A DNA stretch of 64,000 nt from Oribacterium sinus (GTDB lineage Bacteria > Bacillota > Clostridia > Lachnospirales > Lachnospiraceae): contig NZ_JACHHH010000012.1 of the NCBI RefSeq assembly GCF_014202695.1, forward strand, positions 43,350 to 107,349. The letters are read 5' to 3'. Positions 7,985 to 16,202 of the stretch are shown here, in pieces. Below the pieces are notes generated by a model that was not told the origin of the DNA, did no database searches, and saw only the letters and a program-made list of their open reading frames with translations. The stretch's first letter is position 1. Each line of letters opens with the position of its first letter. The position numbers and the translations under genes are program-made.

Positions 7985-9135
7985 TCCAAAAGCACCTCCA
8001 ATAATTCTTCCCTGCTGAATTTCTTAGCACAGCCGCCGGTCAGAATCGTCGTATCTGCAATCGCCTTGAAATTCGTATCCTCCGGAATATTCATCTCGGC
8101 AAATGTTGTCGGCAGTCCTATCTCCTTGATAAATGCGGCAAGAGCATCAATAAATGCATCTGCAAGTTCTTCCTCGCTTTTACCTGTAGGATCAATATCC
8201 CATACTTCAACAGCAAGCCTTGCAAACTGTTTTACCGCTTCCGGGAGCATATGCCTGTAAAGCACGGGATGCAGCACCGCCAATCCCTGTCCATGATTAC
8301 AGTCCGTAAAAGCACCCAGCTGATGCTCCAGCATATGGCATTGGAAATCGGTTGCTTTTCCAATCTTGAGGATTCCGTTTTCCGCCATTGCAGCAGCCCA
8401 GATCAGTTCACTTCTCGCCTGAATATCTTCGGGATTCTTAAGTGTCATCCTTATGTTTCTGATGATGTTTCTCTGAGTTGCCTCATTTATCTCATCAGAT
8501 AAATTCACGTCACGAGGCGATCCCATATAGGTCTCCATACTGTGGGACAATGAATCAAACGCACCTGAGATCACCTGCTTCATCGGCATCGTCATGGTAT
8601 ACACCGGATCAAGAATTGCGAAATCATAGAAAGCTCCCCGAAGCGGAGATTTTGACTTCTTCTCTTCATTCGTGATCACTGCTCCGTTATTCATTTCCGC
8701 GCCGGTGCCAAAAGCAGTAACCACAGCGCCCATTGGAATAAACTCTGTCGGGGTACCATGCTCTGCATACTCAAAGTCCCAAAGATCCTTTTCCATCTTT
8801 GCCTGGGCTGATACAATTTTACAGCAGTCGATTACAGAACCGCCGCCAACGGCAATAATAAAATCTATCTTGTTGTCCCTTGCCAGCTTCGCCCCTTCCT
8901 GTACCTTTGCATATGTAGGGTTGGACATGATACCGGTAAACTCTGTAATCTTCTTTCCCGCAGCATTAAGAATACCGACCAGCTCGTCATAAACACCATT
9001 TTTCTTAATCGATCCGCCGCCGTATGCAAGCAGCACATTTTCTCCAACTTTTGCAAGCTCTGCCGGCAGGTTCTTCTCCGCTGCCTTTTCACCAAAATAG
9101 ACCTTTACCGGGTAACTGTATGTGAATGATTCCAT
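7975..9135 (-). CDS. Iron-containing alcohol dehydrogenase (BDH/YqhD-like)
   Basis: A 386-residue type III alcohol dehydrogenase. The NAD(P)-binding motif is VGGGSVIDCCK near residue 90. The metal ligands are visible as the Asp of FDSLSHSMETY, its His, and the two His of CHMLEHQLGAFTDCNHGQG. The family reduces aldehydes to alcohols, commonly with NADPH, in the cytosol. The ATG at 9133-9135 follows GGAGGC; an upstream in-frame start is less well placed. It belongs to a redox block with aldo/keto reductases and flavodoxins that suggests handling of reactive carbonyls, but the substrate is not determined. Confidence 0.92.
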   Translation of the reverse strand: MESFTYSYPVKVYFGEKAAEKNLPAELAKVGENVLLAYGGGSIKKNGVYDELVGILNAAGKKITEFTGIMSNPTYAKVQEGAKLARDNKIDFIIAVGGGSVIDCCKIVSAQAKMEKDLWDFEYAEHGTPTEFIPMGAVVTAFGTGAEMNNGAVITNEEKKSKSPLRGAFYDFAILDPVYTMTMPMKQVISGAFDSLSHSMETYMGSPRDVNLSDEINEATQRNIIRNIRMTLKNPEDIQARSELIWAAAMAENGILKIGKATDFQCHMLEHQLGAFTDCNHGQGLAVLHPVLYRHMLPEAVKQFARLAVEVWDIDPTGKSEEELADAFIDALAAFIKEIGLPTTFAEMNIPEDTNFKAIADTTILTGGCAKKFSREELLEVLLECR

Positions 9136-9194
9136 TTTTTCTCTGCCTCCTATTCCAACAAGGTAGGAGCTCATCACCCCTGCCTCTTTCTTTT

Positions 9195-9493
9195 TTATAA
9201 GTTCTTTTCAAAGAATGGTATGATGTACTGGGACGTCTCCGAAACAAACGGTTCCAGATCATACATATCAAAGTGGCTTGCCTCAGGAATGACATGCATC
9301 GCCTTGTTGTCATGAGGTACTGCGGCGAAGATCTCTCCCGAAGAAGGTTTTGACCATGCGTTCTCGCCCGAGATCACAAGATAAGGCTTCTTCATATCTT
9401 TCATGATCTCTGTCAAATTGTACTTGACAAGCTCCCCAGCATAGCTGGGGGATTAGGATTTTCATTAAATACTACTTTCTGTACATCCATCAT
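9195..9493 (-). pseudogene. Alpha/beta hydrolase, only start and 3' end remain
   Basis: A good ribosome binding site (AGGAGA) and ATG at 9491-9493 open a 26-codon frame (MMDVQKVVFNENPNP) that stops at once. In another frame the C-terminal hydrolase module survives: KDMKKPYLVISGENAWSK, then HVIPEASHFDMYDLEPFVSE with the catalytic His, and IIPFFEKNL to the stop at 9195. Lipase/dienelactone-type hydrolases of this group are about 300 residues; some 200 are missing. The join coincides with a perfect hairpin at 9437-9453. Confidence 0.75.
9437..9454. repeat. Perfect 7-bp stem hairpin at a deletion junction
   Basis: The plus strand reads CCCCAGC ATA GCTGGGG, a 7-bp perfect stem with a 3-base loop. 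It lies exactly between the surviving start and surviving end of the broken hydrolase. IS200/IS605-type elements recognise subterminal hairpins of this kind, so it could be a scar of such an element, but no transposase or second end is visible; a replication-slippage hotspot is equally possible. Confidence 0.5.
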
Positions 9494-9517
9494 CGTATTC
9501 TCCTTTCATCATCCGAC

Positions 9518-10381
9518 TTAGTGGATCTTCATTCCATTTAAAGCCTTTACAAGCTGCGGATCAAAGTGGTTTATGATCTCGCTGTGTCCGAGATCCTTTT
9601 CACCGATCTTCTTCATCTCGTCCTCTGTAAGCTCGAAATCCCAAATGTTAATGTTTTGCTCCATTCTTTCGACATGCGTGGACTTCGGCAGGATGGACAC
9701 GCCCCTCTGCGTGTTCCAGCGAAGTGCTACCTGCGCAGCAGTCTTTCCGTATTTCTCGCCGATAGCAGAAAGCTCAGTGTCGGTAAAGATTCCATGTTTA
9801 CCCTCCGCAAGAGGCCCCCACGCCTGCGGAACGATCCCATATTCTTTCATCAGAGCAATAGCATCTTCCTGCCGGAAGAAGGGATGAAACTCGACCTGGT
9901 TAACAGCCGGGATGACCTCCACATTCTCACAAAAATTCGCGAGCACAAACGGATAGAAGTTCGATACGCCGACGGCCTTCGTCAGTCCTTCTTTATATGC
10001 TTTTGTGATCCCTCTGTATGCTGCGAAATAATCTCCCAGAGCCTGATGAAGCAAGACGAGATCCACATATTCCATATCAAGTTTTGCAAGGGATGCCTTT
10101 ACTGCCTCATAAGCAGTATCTTCATTCTTTTCATCCTGCACCCAGACCTTTGTGGTTATGAACAGTTCTTCCCTGGTCACGATTCCGTCAGCTATAGCTC
10201 TCTTTACAGCCTTGCCAAGAGCCTCCTCATTCATATAAGCTGCCGCGGTGTCAAGCAATCTGTATCCTGTCTTGATCGCGTCATAAACGACTCTTTCGCA
10301 CTCATCAGCATCCGGGAACTGAAATACTCCGAATCCTTCAAGCGGCATCTTTGCTCCTGTGTTAAGTGTTACGTATTCCAT
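9518..10381 (-). CDS. Aldo/keto reductase (AKR5-like)
   Basis: A 287-residue NADPH-dependent aldo/keto reductase. The catalytic tetrad is readable: Asp in LLDTAAAYMNEE, Tyr in the same motif, Lys in ELFITTKVW, and His in LVLLHQALGDY. The C-terminal cofactor-binding segment RGVSILPKSTHVERMEQN is intact, and length is standard for the 2,5-diketogluconate reductase type. It starts behind AAGGAGGG and ends just before the broken hydrolase. Substrate is unknown. Confidence 0.93.
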   Translation of the reverse strand: MEYVTLNTGAKMPLEGFGVFQFPDADECERVVYDAIKTGYRLLDTAAAYMNEEALGKAVKRAIADGIVTREELFITTKVWVQDEKNEDTAYEAVKASLAKLDMEYVDLVLLHQALGDYFAAYRGITKAYKEGLTKAVGVSNFYPFVLANFCENVEVIPAVNQVEFHPFFRQEDAIALMKEYGIVPQAWGPLAEGKHGIFTDTELSAIGEKYGKTAAQVALRWNTQRGVSILPKSTHVERMEQNINIWDFELTEDEMKKIGEKDLGHSEIINHFDPQLVKALNGMKIH

Positions 10382-10406
10382 GGTAAGACCCTCCTTTTAT
10401 TTTTGA

Positions 10407-10883
10407 TCAGTTATTGAACCCGTTTTCTGCAAGCCATCTGTCCAGCTTCTTAATATCCTTGTTGAAAAGCCCCGGCTGAATATCTGCATTCCGTGCGCTC
10501 TTCTTCGCATCGGCTATGGACGTCGTAAAGTAGTTCGGATCATCCGTGTAGGAATTTGCGAAGATATACACCGTCTTCCCCTTCCAGTCCGGATATGATT
10601 CAAGGAATGTCCACACCGGCATTGGGGATGTATACCACCAGATCGGGAATGCCAGGATGATCTTGTCGTACCGGCTGACATCCGGAAGAGGTCTCTTCAC
10701 ATCAGGTCTGATCTTTTTGTCAATCTCTTCCTTCGCTTCCACATATGCGCAGGTATTATAATCCTCGCTGTACGGAATCTGGCGTTCCAGCCTGAACAGT
10801 TCCCCTCCGGTCTTTTTGGCAATATCCTTTGCTATCTTCTCGGTATTTCCGCTCCATGAAAAATATACAATCAGCGTATTCAT
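10407..10883 (-). CDS. Flavodoxin
   Basis: A 158-residue long-type flavodoxin-like protein. The FMN phosphate loop is VYFSWSGNTEKIAKDIAKKT, and the second FMN-contacting loop is FPIWWYTSPMPVWTFLE, the form found in flavodoxins that accompany aldo/keto reductases in Firmicutes. It acts as a cytosolic one- or two-electron carrier. It is the first gene of a minus-strand run with the aldo/keto reductase (25 bases apart) and is divergent from a LysR gene, which probably controls it. Confidence 0.9.
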   Translation of the reverse strand: MNTLIVYFSWSGNTEKIAKDIAKKTGGELFRLERQIPYSEDYNTCAYVEAKEEIDKKIRPDVKRPLPDVSRYDKIILAFPIWWYTSPMPVWTFLESYPDWKGKTVYIFANSYTDDPNYFTTSIADAKKSARNADIQPGLFNKDIKKLDRWLAENGFNN

Positions 10884-10912
10884 ATTTCCCTCCGTTATTG
10901 TTTCTATCTTTC

Positions 10913-10957
10913 TGCTTGTTATGCTTGTTATGCTTGTTATGCTTGTTATGCTTGTAT
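10913..10957. repeat. Five tandem copies of a 9-bp unit in a divergent promoter region
   Basis: The unit TGCTTGTTA is repeated four times exactly, with a fifth copy ending TGCTTGTAT. It starts 30 bases upstream of the flavodoxin start and lies between the flavodoxin and LysR genes. Identical short units in a promoter region can change copy number by slippage, altering the spacing between regulator site and promoter. Confidence 0.9.
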
Positions 10958-11009
10958 TTTAGATGATATCCTTCTGCATGTAAAATCAAACTTGCGTATG
11001 AAAATATAC

Positions 11010-11038
11010 TTGCCGCGTATATTATGATAATGTATAAT
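11010..11038 (+). promoter_or_regulatory. Promoter of the LysR gene
   Basis: TTGCCG (11010-11015) and a perfect TATAAT (11033-11038) are separated by 17 bases, 33 bases before the LysR start. This fits a sigma-A promoter. LysR proteins usually bind in such divergent intergenic DNA. Confidence 0.65.
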
Positions 11039-11071
11039 GGTGAAAAGCCTTACAGAATGGGGGATTCATGA

Positions 11072-11929
11072 ATGATCGAGACATATCTTCTGGAGCACCT
11101 TGCAGCGTTCAAAAAATACAAAACTTTATCTGAAGCAGCTGAACAGGTGCATGTGACACAGCCCACCATGACCCGCTCCATGGCTAAGCTGGAGGATGTT
11201 TTCGGTGTGCCGCTTTTTACAAGGGAAAAGAAAAGACTTCGCCTGAATGACAACGGGGAACTCGCCGCAAAGTATGCTGAAGAGATACTTGACATGCAAG
11301 ACAAGATGTTTTCGCAGGTAAGGCAGCTTCACAGACTTTCAAAGACCATAACTGTTGGCTCTATTGCCCCCGGTCCCATTATGGAACTGACCCCGACCCT
11401 GACGAGCAATTTTTCCAAAATGACAGTCTCAACAGAATTAAAGGATGAAGATAAACTCATAACCGGTCTGAAAAACGATATCTATCAGATGGTCATTCTT
11501 CCGCATCCTTTCAAAGAGGACGGCTTCTATTCGCAAAAATGCGGTTCAGAACAGCTTTGCGCCTCATTGGTACCGACACATCCTCTCGCGGAAAAAAGCT
11601 CCGTTTCCTTCCATGACCTGAATGGCGAAAACTTCCTGATGGCCTCCGAAGTCGGGATGTGGGATTCCATCGTCCGAGCAAATATGCCGGATTCACGTTT
11701 TCTGCGCCAGGGCAGCACGGATGAACTATGGGAAGTTGCAAGTTCATCTACAATGTCCGGTTTTTCCACCGACTTGACATTACGAGTCCTCGGCGGCAAG
11801 AAGAACCGTGTCAACATACCTTTTTCAGATGATGTAAGCTATACTGACTACTATTGTACTTGCAGGGCATCTAAAAAATCTGAGTATAAAAGGTGGTTCG
11901 ACACCCTTAAGCGCAGGGTAAATGACTGA
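11072..11929 (+). CDS. LysR-family transcriptional regulator
   Basis: A 285-residue regulator. The N-terminal winged helix-turn-helix reads LSEAAEQVHVTQPTMTRSMA followed by LEDVFGVPLFTREKKRLRL; the remainder is the substrate-binding-like effector domain (from about residue 90). GGGGGA precedes the start. It is the only plus-strand gene in the redox block and diverges from the flavodoxin/aldo-keto reductase genes, which are its probable targets. The effector is unknown. Confidence 0.93.
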   Translation: MIETYLLEHLAAFKKYKTLSEAAEQVHVTQPTMTRSMAKLEDVFGVPLFTREKKRLRLNDNGELAAKYAEEILDMQDKMFSQVRQLHRLSKTITVGSIAPGPIMELTPTLTSNFSKMTVSTELKDEDKLITGLKNDIYQMVILPHPFKEDGFYSQKCGSEQLCASLVPTHPLAEKSSVSFHDLNGENFLMASEVGMWDSIVRANMPDSRFLRQGSTDELWEVASSSTMSGFSTDLTLRVLGGKKNRVNIPFSDDVSYTDYYCTCRASKKSEYKRWFDTLKRRVND

Positions 11930-12094
11930 ATCAAAAAAAGGTGACTGACAGAGAAAACATTCTCATCCGCATTGAAAATCTTTCATAAGACCTTCTTATT
12001 CACCGAGTGTTGTAAAGAATCCTCCCATCTGCTGATCATTCTCCAGGAGATTCGAATCTGCATGATCTGCGGTCGAATTTCTGATTCTCCTTCC

Positions 12095-13150
12095 TCAGTC
12101 GTTCCAGAACCAAAGCAGTGCGTTGAATGTATATTGATTCGCCGCTTCCGGTCCGTGGGTACCGCCTTCATATATTCTGTAAGATACGTTTCCATCTACC
12201 TCATTGTTTGCAAGATGGAACGTATCGCTGTACTCATTCACCATACTGTTTATCTGATAAGAAAAGCCGGATGCCGCAAAATCCTCCGTTCCTGTCGCAG
12301 TCCAGATGAAGAAGTCCTCGTCTGTCCACCCAGAGGCTCTGACTACGGCATCAATCCATGCACCGTCTCCCATATTGCCGCTCATGGGCATAAAGTAGCG
12401 GAAATAATCAAGGCAATACTGAAAGGTATGCCAGGTATTCACACTGCCCATGGAAAAGCCTCCGAATCCCCGGTGGTCACGGGTATCTTTCAGGTTTTCA
12501 GGCGAAGTATTATAGTCCGCCCAGGTATGGTATTTGCCCTCTACAGCAGGGATCAGGTCATTCAGCAATTCATTGTGGAACCGATCTGTCAACTGTAGGG
12601 CAAGGCTGTAATCCCAGCTGTCCTGTCCGCTGGTGTTGTTATAGGTCGGGCATACCAGGATCATCGGCTTCATCCGACCGTCTTGAATGGCATGGTCTAC
12701 AGCATGCTTTAGCTCTGACGGCTGCTTGTCCGTTCCGAGGACGGTTTCTTCATTGCTCCAGCCGCCGTGACTGAGATAAAAGATATTGTATTTTTGCGTT
12801 TCATCATATCCGTAGGGAAGATACACCCAGGCGGTCTTGTTCAGCTTCTGACTGTGCTGCTCATAGGAAAAGGACTCCCATGTCTCATAATCCAGCTTGA
12901 CAAGCGTTCCTTCCCGTGCGGCAGGCTTTCTGTATTCCACAGAGATGACTTCCAGTTCTTCCGGTATATCTTTTGCATTTTTTGTAAATGGTTCCATTGT
13001 GCTTTCCTCCGCCTGCACTGCTGTTTCTTTTATATTCTGCTTAGCTGTATCTGACGACACTGTAGGTTTCACAGTCTCCTGCTTGCTGCAGGCCGTAAGA
13101 GTGCAAAGAACCACAAGGGCAAGCAGGAGTGATACTATTTTCTTTTTCAT
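12095..13150 (-). CDS. Secreted esterase lipoprotein (CE1-like)
   Basis: A 351-residue protein starting at the ATG behind GGGGGTG. The signal peptide ends in a lipobox (LVVLCTLTAC). After a Ser/Thr-rich linker, the alpha/beta hydrolase fold of the esterase D / feruloyl esterase (CE1) family follows: VYLPYGYDETQKYNIFYLSH, then FGGFSMGSVNTWHTF with the Ser nucleophile in GFSMGS, and the catalytic His in YEGGTHGPEAA near the C-terminus. It is probably anchored on the outer face of the membrane. The natural ester is unknown; acetyl or feruloyl groups on xylan are typical for relatives. Confidence 0.88.
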   Translation of the reverse strand: MKKKIVSLLLALVVLCTLTACSKQETVKPTVSSDTAKQNIKETAVQAEESTMEPFTKNAKDIPEELEVISVEYRKPAAREGTLVKLDYETWESFSYEQHSQKLNKTAWVYLPYGYDETQKYNIFYLSHGGWSNEETVLGTDKQPSELKHAVDHAIQDGRMKPMILVCPTYNNTSGQDSWDYSLALQLTDRFHNELLNDLIPAVEGKYHTWADYNTSPENLKDTRDHRGFGGFSMGSVNTWHTFQYCLDYFRYFMPMSGNMGDGAWIDAVVRASGWTDEDFFIWTATGTEDFAASGFSYQINSMVNEYSDTFHLANNEVDGNVSYRIYEGGTHGPEAANQYTFNALLWFWND

Positions 13151-13174
13151 ATCGATATCACCCCCGCCCACCGA

Positions 13175-13621
13175 TTAATCCACATTTATTTTCTTTGCTT
13201 CCTGCGAATTCGTTACCATGCCCTTATAAGCAAACCCATACACGCTGGCAAAACGAGACATGGTAAACTCACATGCTTCAAGCTGCCATTTCTCCGGTGA
13301 AGCACCCTGCATAATGAAATACAGATTCTTGCCGCTGAACTCGCCCTGTTCGATCGGTCCGTAGCAACGGTCAAGGAAATTCCTCATTAAACCGCAGATG
13401 TTATGCCAGTACATTGGCGAACCCATGACCACGGTATCCGCCTTGCGGATCGCATCAATAACTTCATTAAACTGGTCATCCGGATATTCCTGACCATAGG
13501 AATAGATTTTATAGTCGATGAGATTTAAGGTTGCGTACTCTTTTCCGGTAAGCAGTTCCTTCGCCAGCTTTGCCGTGTTGCCGTTCTTATTCGGACTTGC
13601 GTTGATAAACAAAATGCTCAT
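13175..13621 (-). CDS. NADPH-dependent FMN reductase / flavodoxin-fold protein
   Basis: A 148-residue flavodoxin-fold oxidoreductase. The FMN loop is INASPNKNGNTAKLAKELL and the second contact is VVMGSPMYWHNICGLMRNFL, the typical pair for the NADPH-dependent FMN reductase / WrbA-like group. GGAGG stands before the ATG. It lies 15 bases after an aldo/keto reductase and 24 bases before the esterase lipoprotein, all on one strand, which suggests cotranscription. Confidence 0.88.
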   Translation of the reverse strand: MSILFINASPNKNGNTAKLAKELLTGKEYATLNLIDYKIYSYGQEYPDDQFNEVIDAIRKADTVVMGSPMYWHNICGLMRNFLDRCYGPIEQGEFSGKNLYFIMQGASPEKWQLEACEFTMSRFASVYGFAYKGMVTNSQEAKKINVD

Positions 13622-13636
13622 TTTTCGTTTCCTCCA

Positions 13637-14626
13637 TTATTTCCTCACAGGAGAGCCGCCGAATACCGCCGACATCTCCATGTGATTCAGTTTTTCATCA
13701 ATACTTATGACCTCTTCCGCTGTCAGGCTGATCTCCACCGCACCAAGATTTTCTCTGATGCGCTCTACTTTTCTCGAACCGGGGATCGGAACGATATAAG
13801 GCTTCTTGCAGAGCATCCATGACAAGGAAATCTGCGCAGGTGTGGCGTTCTTTTCTTCCGCAAGATTTCTGATCAGCGAAAGAAGTTCTCTGTTCTGTTC
13901 AAACGCCTCATCAGAATACTGCGGCATAGCACTGCGATAATCCGCTTTATCAAACTGCTCACCCTTTGCAAAGGCATCGGACAAAATGCCGTTGGCAAGC
14001 GGAGAAAAGGCCACATATCCGATATTCAGTTCTTCCAGAACCGGGAAGAGGTTCTCATGCCATCTTGCCATCATGGAATACCGGTTTTGAATGCAGGTCA
14101 CAGGACATACTTCATGTGCCCTTCGAAGATATTCCTCATTTGCCTCGGAAATTCCCCAGTGAAGTATTTTGCCTTCTTTTATCAGGCCGGACATGACGAC
14201 TGCCACTTCTTCCGGCTCTACATTCGGATCGATGCGGTGCTGATAGTACAAATCTACGTGATCCATACCAAGCCGTTTTAAGCTGCCTTCGATGGATGCT
14301 TTTATCGTTTCCGGGCGTGAGTCCAGGACAAGCTGGCGGTTCTCATGCTTAACGCCGAACTTTGTGGCAACTTTTACCTGATTCCGATATGGAGCAAGCG
14401 CCTTTCCTACCAACTCCTCGTTGTTGTAGCTGATACTCCCATCTGCCTTTTCACCGGTATAACATTCAGCCGTATCAAAGAAGGTATAGCCCATTTCCAC
14501 AGCCTGCCGAATCGCGTTAATGGCTGTGTCCTCATCTGTTGCAGCTCCGTATGCGTGGGAAAATCCCATGCAACCCAGACCAATAGGCGACACCTCCAGG
14601 TCTTTTCCTAAGATTCTGTTCTTCAT
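13637..14626 (-). CDS. Aldo/keto reductase (YhdN/AKR11-like)
   Basis: A 329-residue enzyme starting at the ATG behind GGAGG. The catalytic residues are in FFDTAECYTGEK (Asp, Tyr), VKVATKFGVK (Lys) and DLYYQHRIDP (His). The cofactor-binding C-terminal stretch VPIPGSRKVERIRENL is present. Relatives reduce aldehydes and quinone-like compounds with NADPH. A longer frame to 14683 lacks a ribosome binding site. The relic of another aldo/keto reductase lies directly upstream. Confidence 0.93.
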   Translation of the reverse strand: MKNRILGKDLEVSPIGLGCMGFSHAYGAATDEDTAINAIRQAVEMGYTFFDTAECYTGEKADGSISYNNEELVGKALAPYRNQVKVATKFGVKHENRQLVLDSRPETIKASIEGSLKRLGMDHVDLYYQHRIDPNVEPEEVAVVMSGLIKEGKILHWGISEANEEYLRRAHEVCPVTCIQNRYSMMARWHENLFPVLEELNIGYVAFSPLANGILSDAFAKGEQFDKADYRSAMPQYSDEAFEQNRELLSLIRNLAEEKNATPAQISLSWMLCKKPYIVPIPGSRKVERIRENLGAVEISLTAEEVISIDEKLNHMEMSAVFGGSPVRK

Positions 14627-14683
14627 AAATACCTCCATCAATAATCTGTTGTTATTCGGTACCCGGCCTTTTAAGCGTTTCAT

Positions 14684-14794
14684 CTACCGCTGTATCTTTT
14701 CATAAACAGTCGGCCACAGCTTCGTTACAAGGAAAATGCCTTCTCTTGCCACGCCGCTCTTTTTGATACCTCTGCAGGTGCCGTTCTCGTTCAT
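14684..14794 (-). pseudogene. Fragment of an AKR5-type aldo/keto reductase
   Basis: A 36-codon frame reads GIKKSGVAREGIFLVTKLWP and ends TVYEKIQR. This is the catalytic-lysine strand of a 2,5-diketogluconate-reductase-type enzyme (REDIFLVTKLW in intact relatives). Neither the upstream Asp/Tyr part nor the downstream His part remains. It shows that the block once carried at least three aldo/keto reductases. Confidence 0.7.
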
Positions 14795-14821
14795 ATATAG
14801 AATTTCTCGATTTCTTCTGTG

Positions 14822-15862
14822 TCACATCTGGTCTTCCCAAAATGCCACGGCATCATCGATCCATCCCTCGGCAACAGTTCCTGTTCCAAGTCCGAATCCA
14901 TGTGGCAGCCCGTCGTAGGAATGGAACTCCGTGGGAATGCCCATCTCAGACATGGTATCCAGTCTTGATTTCATCGTCCGCCAGCTTGCGATACCGTCCC
15001 TTGTCCCTACGGCGCTGTAAGTCGGTGGCTCGTAGCCTGTCACTTCCGAAAGTCCGGTGTAATTTACGATGACAGCCGCAGGATGCGGATAGGCTTTCTC
15101 TCCGAAATACTCCGTACCGTATGTTCCTACCCAGTCTGCCATTCTTCCGCCTGCCGATCCGCCCCAAAGAGAATAGCCATCCGTATCTACCTGAAGTTCA
15201 TCTGTATGCCGGGAGATAAAGGCGATCGCTCTCGAAAGATCCTCGCAGGCTGTCTGTGCGCCGGGACGATAAATCAGCGCAAAGGCATTGTATCCCATCT
15301 TGGAAAGTTCCAACGCGTGGGGAAAGCTGTCGTGCATCGCACCAACGTAGGCAAAACCGCCGCCGGCATTTACGATAGCGAACTTTGTGCCGGGATTTCC
15401 CTTAAAGAAGAACAAACCCGTATCTCTTTTCGCCGGATCTGCAGCCTTTTCCTCTTCCGTATAAATGTCATAAAAGATGGTGTCCCCGTTTTCCGCATGA
15501 TTTCTCATGTAATTGCAGATCTCCACTGTCTTATCGGAATCTATGTAGTTGTACCAGGTAAGCGACAGATTGCCGAGTGTGCTACCGCCATAATAGCCGG
15601 AGTCCACCGGAAAAATCAGTCTGCCGTAATCGCCAAAAACGGGATCGTTTATCACATCTTCAATTTTTGTATTCGTTGTATAGTGTTCTGTCATAGTTTG
15701 TTTTTCTGTTTCCTTCTCTGTGTCAGGCATAAGGGACGCTTCATCTGTCTGTACATCCTCATTCAGTCTCGGAGCAACCTCTACATCCTGCGAAGAGTCG
15801 GCGCAGGAAGAGAAGCTGACAGCTAAAACCATCATGAATATCAAAGCCAATACTCTCTTCAT
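14822..15862 (-). CDS. Alpha/beta hydrolase lipoprotein (acetylesterase-like)
   Basis: A 346-residue lipoprotein: signal peptide with lipobox near residue 20 (VSFSSC), an acidic Thr/Glu linker to about residue 60, then an alpha/beta hydrolase. The oxyanion-hole region reads VNAGGGFAYVG, the nucleophile elbow SLWGGSAGGRMADW, and the catalytic His GLPHGFGLG. This arrangement is typical of BD-FAE / acetyl xylan esterase-like enzymes. It is predicted on the outer face of the membrane. It lies between two decayed genes but is itself intact. Confidence 0.87.
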   Translation of the reverse strand: MKRVLALIFMMVLAVSFSSCADSSQDVEVAPRLNEDVQTDEASLMPDTEKETEKQTMTEHYTTNTKIEDVINDPVFGDYGRLIFPVDSGYYGGSTLGNLSLTWYNYIDSDKTVEICNYMRNHAENGDTIFYDIYTEEEKAADPAKRDTGLFFFKGNPGTKFAIVNAGGGFAYVGAMHDSFPHALELSKMGYNAFALIYRPGAQTACEDLSRAIAFISRHTDELQVDTDGYSLWGGSAGGRMADWVGTYGTEYFGEKAYPHPAAVIVNYTGLSEVTGYEPPTYSAVGTRDGIASWRTMKSRLDTMSEMGIPTEFHSYDGLPHGFGLGTGTVAEGWIDDAVAFWEDQM

Positions 15863-15880
15863 GCGCCTGTCCTCACTTTC

Positions 15881-16202
15881 TTACAGGTTCTTTCCGAAGA
15901 ATGGAATAATATACTCAAATGCTTCGGAGACAAACGGAGCCAACTCCTTGGAAATACAGTCCTTCGTAGCCGGGCAGAGTTACAAAAAGTGCATAAGGTT
16001 CGGAGCCGTCGTAGCTCTCCGGCATGTACAGCCCGAAATGGATATCTCCGTCATTTTCACTGTGCAATACATTGTCGAAGAGAAAGCCTCGAATATACTC
16101 GTCTCCGAAGTCGATTTCTGTCGGCGCCGGGATTTCGTTCTCCATGCCGATGACGCCTGTCTGCACGGAGTCAGTTATTCCAAGCCAAGCCCTCGTACCC
16201 AT
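15881..16202 (-). pseudogene. Alpha/beta hydrolase with internal deletion
   Basis: The upstream frame preserves an N-terminal module (DFGDEYIRGFLFDNVLHSEN, then HFGLYMPESYDGSEPY and FVTLPGYEGLYFQGVG). From there the frame shifts directly into a C-terminal module, LAPFVSEAFEYIIPFFGKNL, stopping at 15881-15883. The serine nucleophile region is gone. Its end is closely similar to that of the broken hydrolase at 9195 (FVSE, then YIIPFF and KNL), so the two were paralogues. Confidence 0.75.

Noticed and set aside
9566..10417. 283-codon plus-strand open frame
   Set aside because: It lies wholly antisense to a clear aldo/keto reductase with intact catalytic residues and has no family motifs.
15083..15826. 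247-codon plus-strand open frame
   Set aside because: Antisense to the lipoprotein hydrolase gene; composition is that of a shadow frame.
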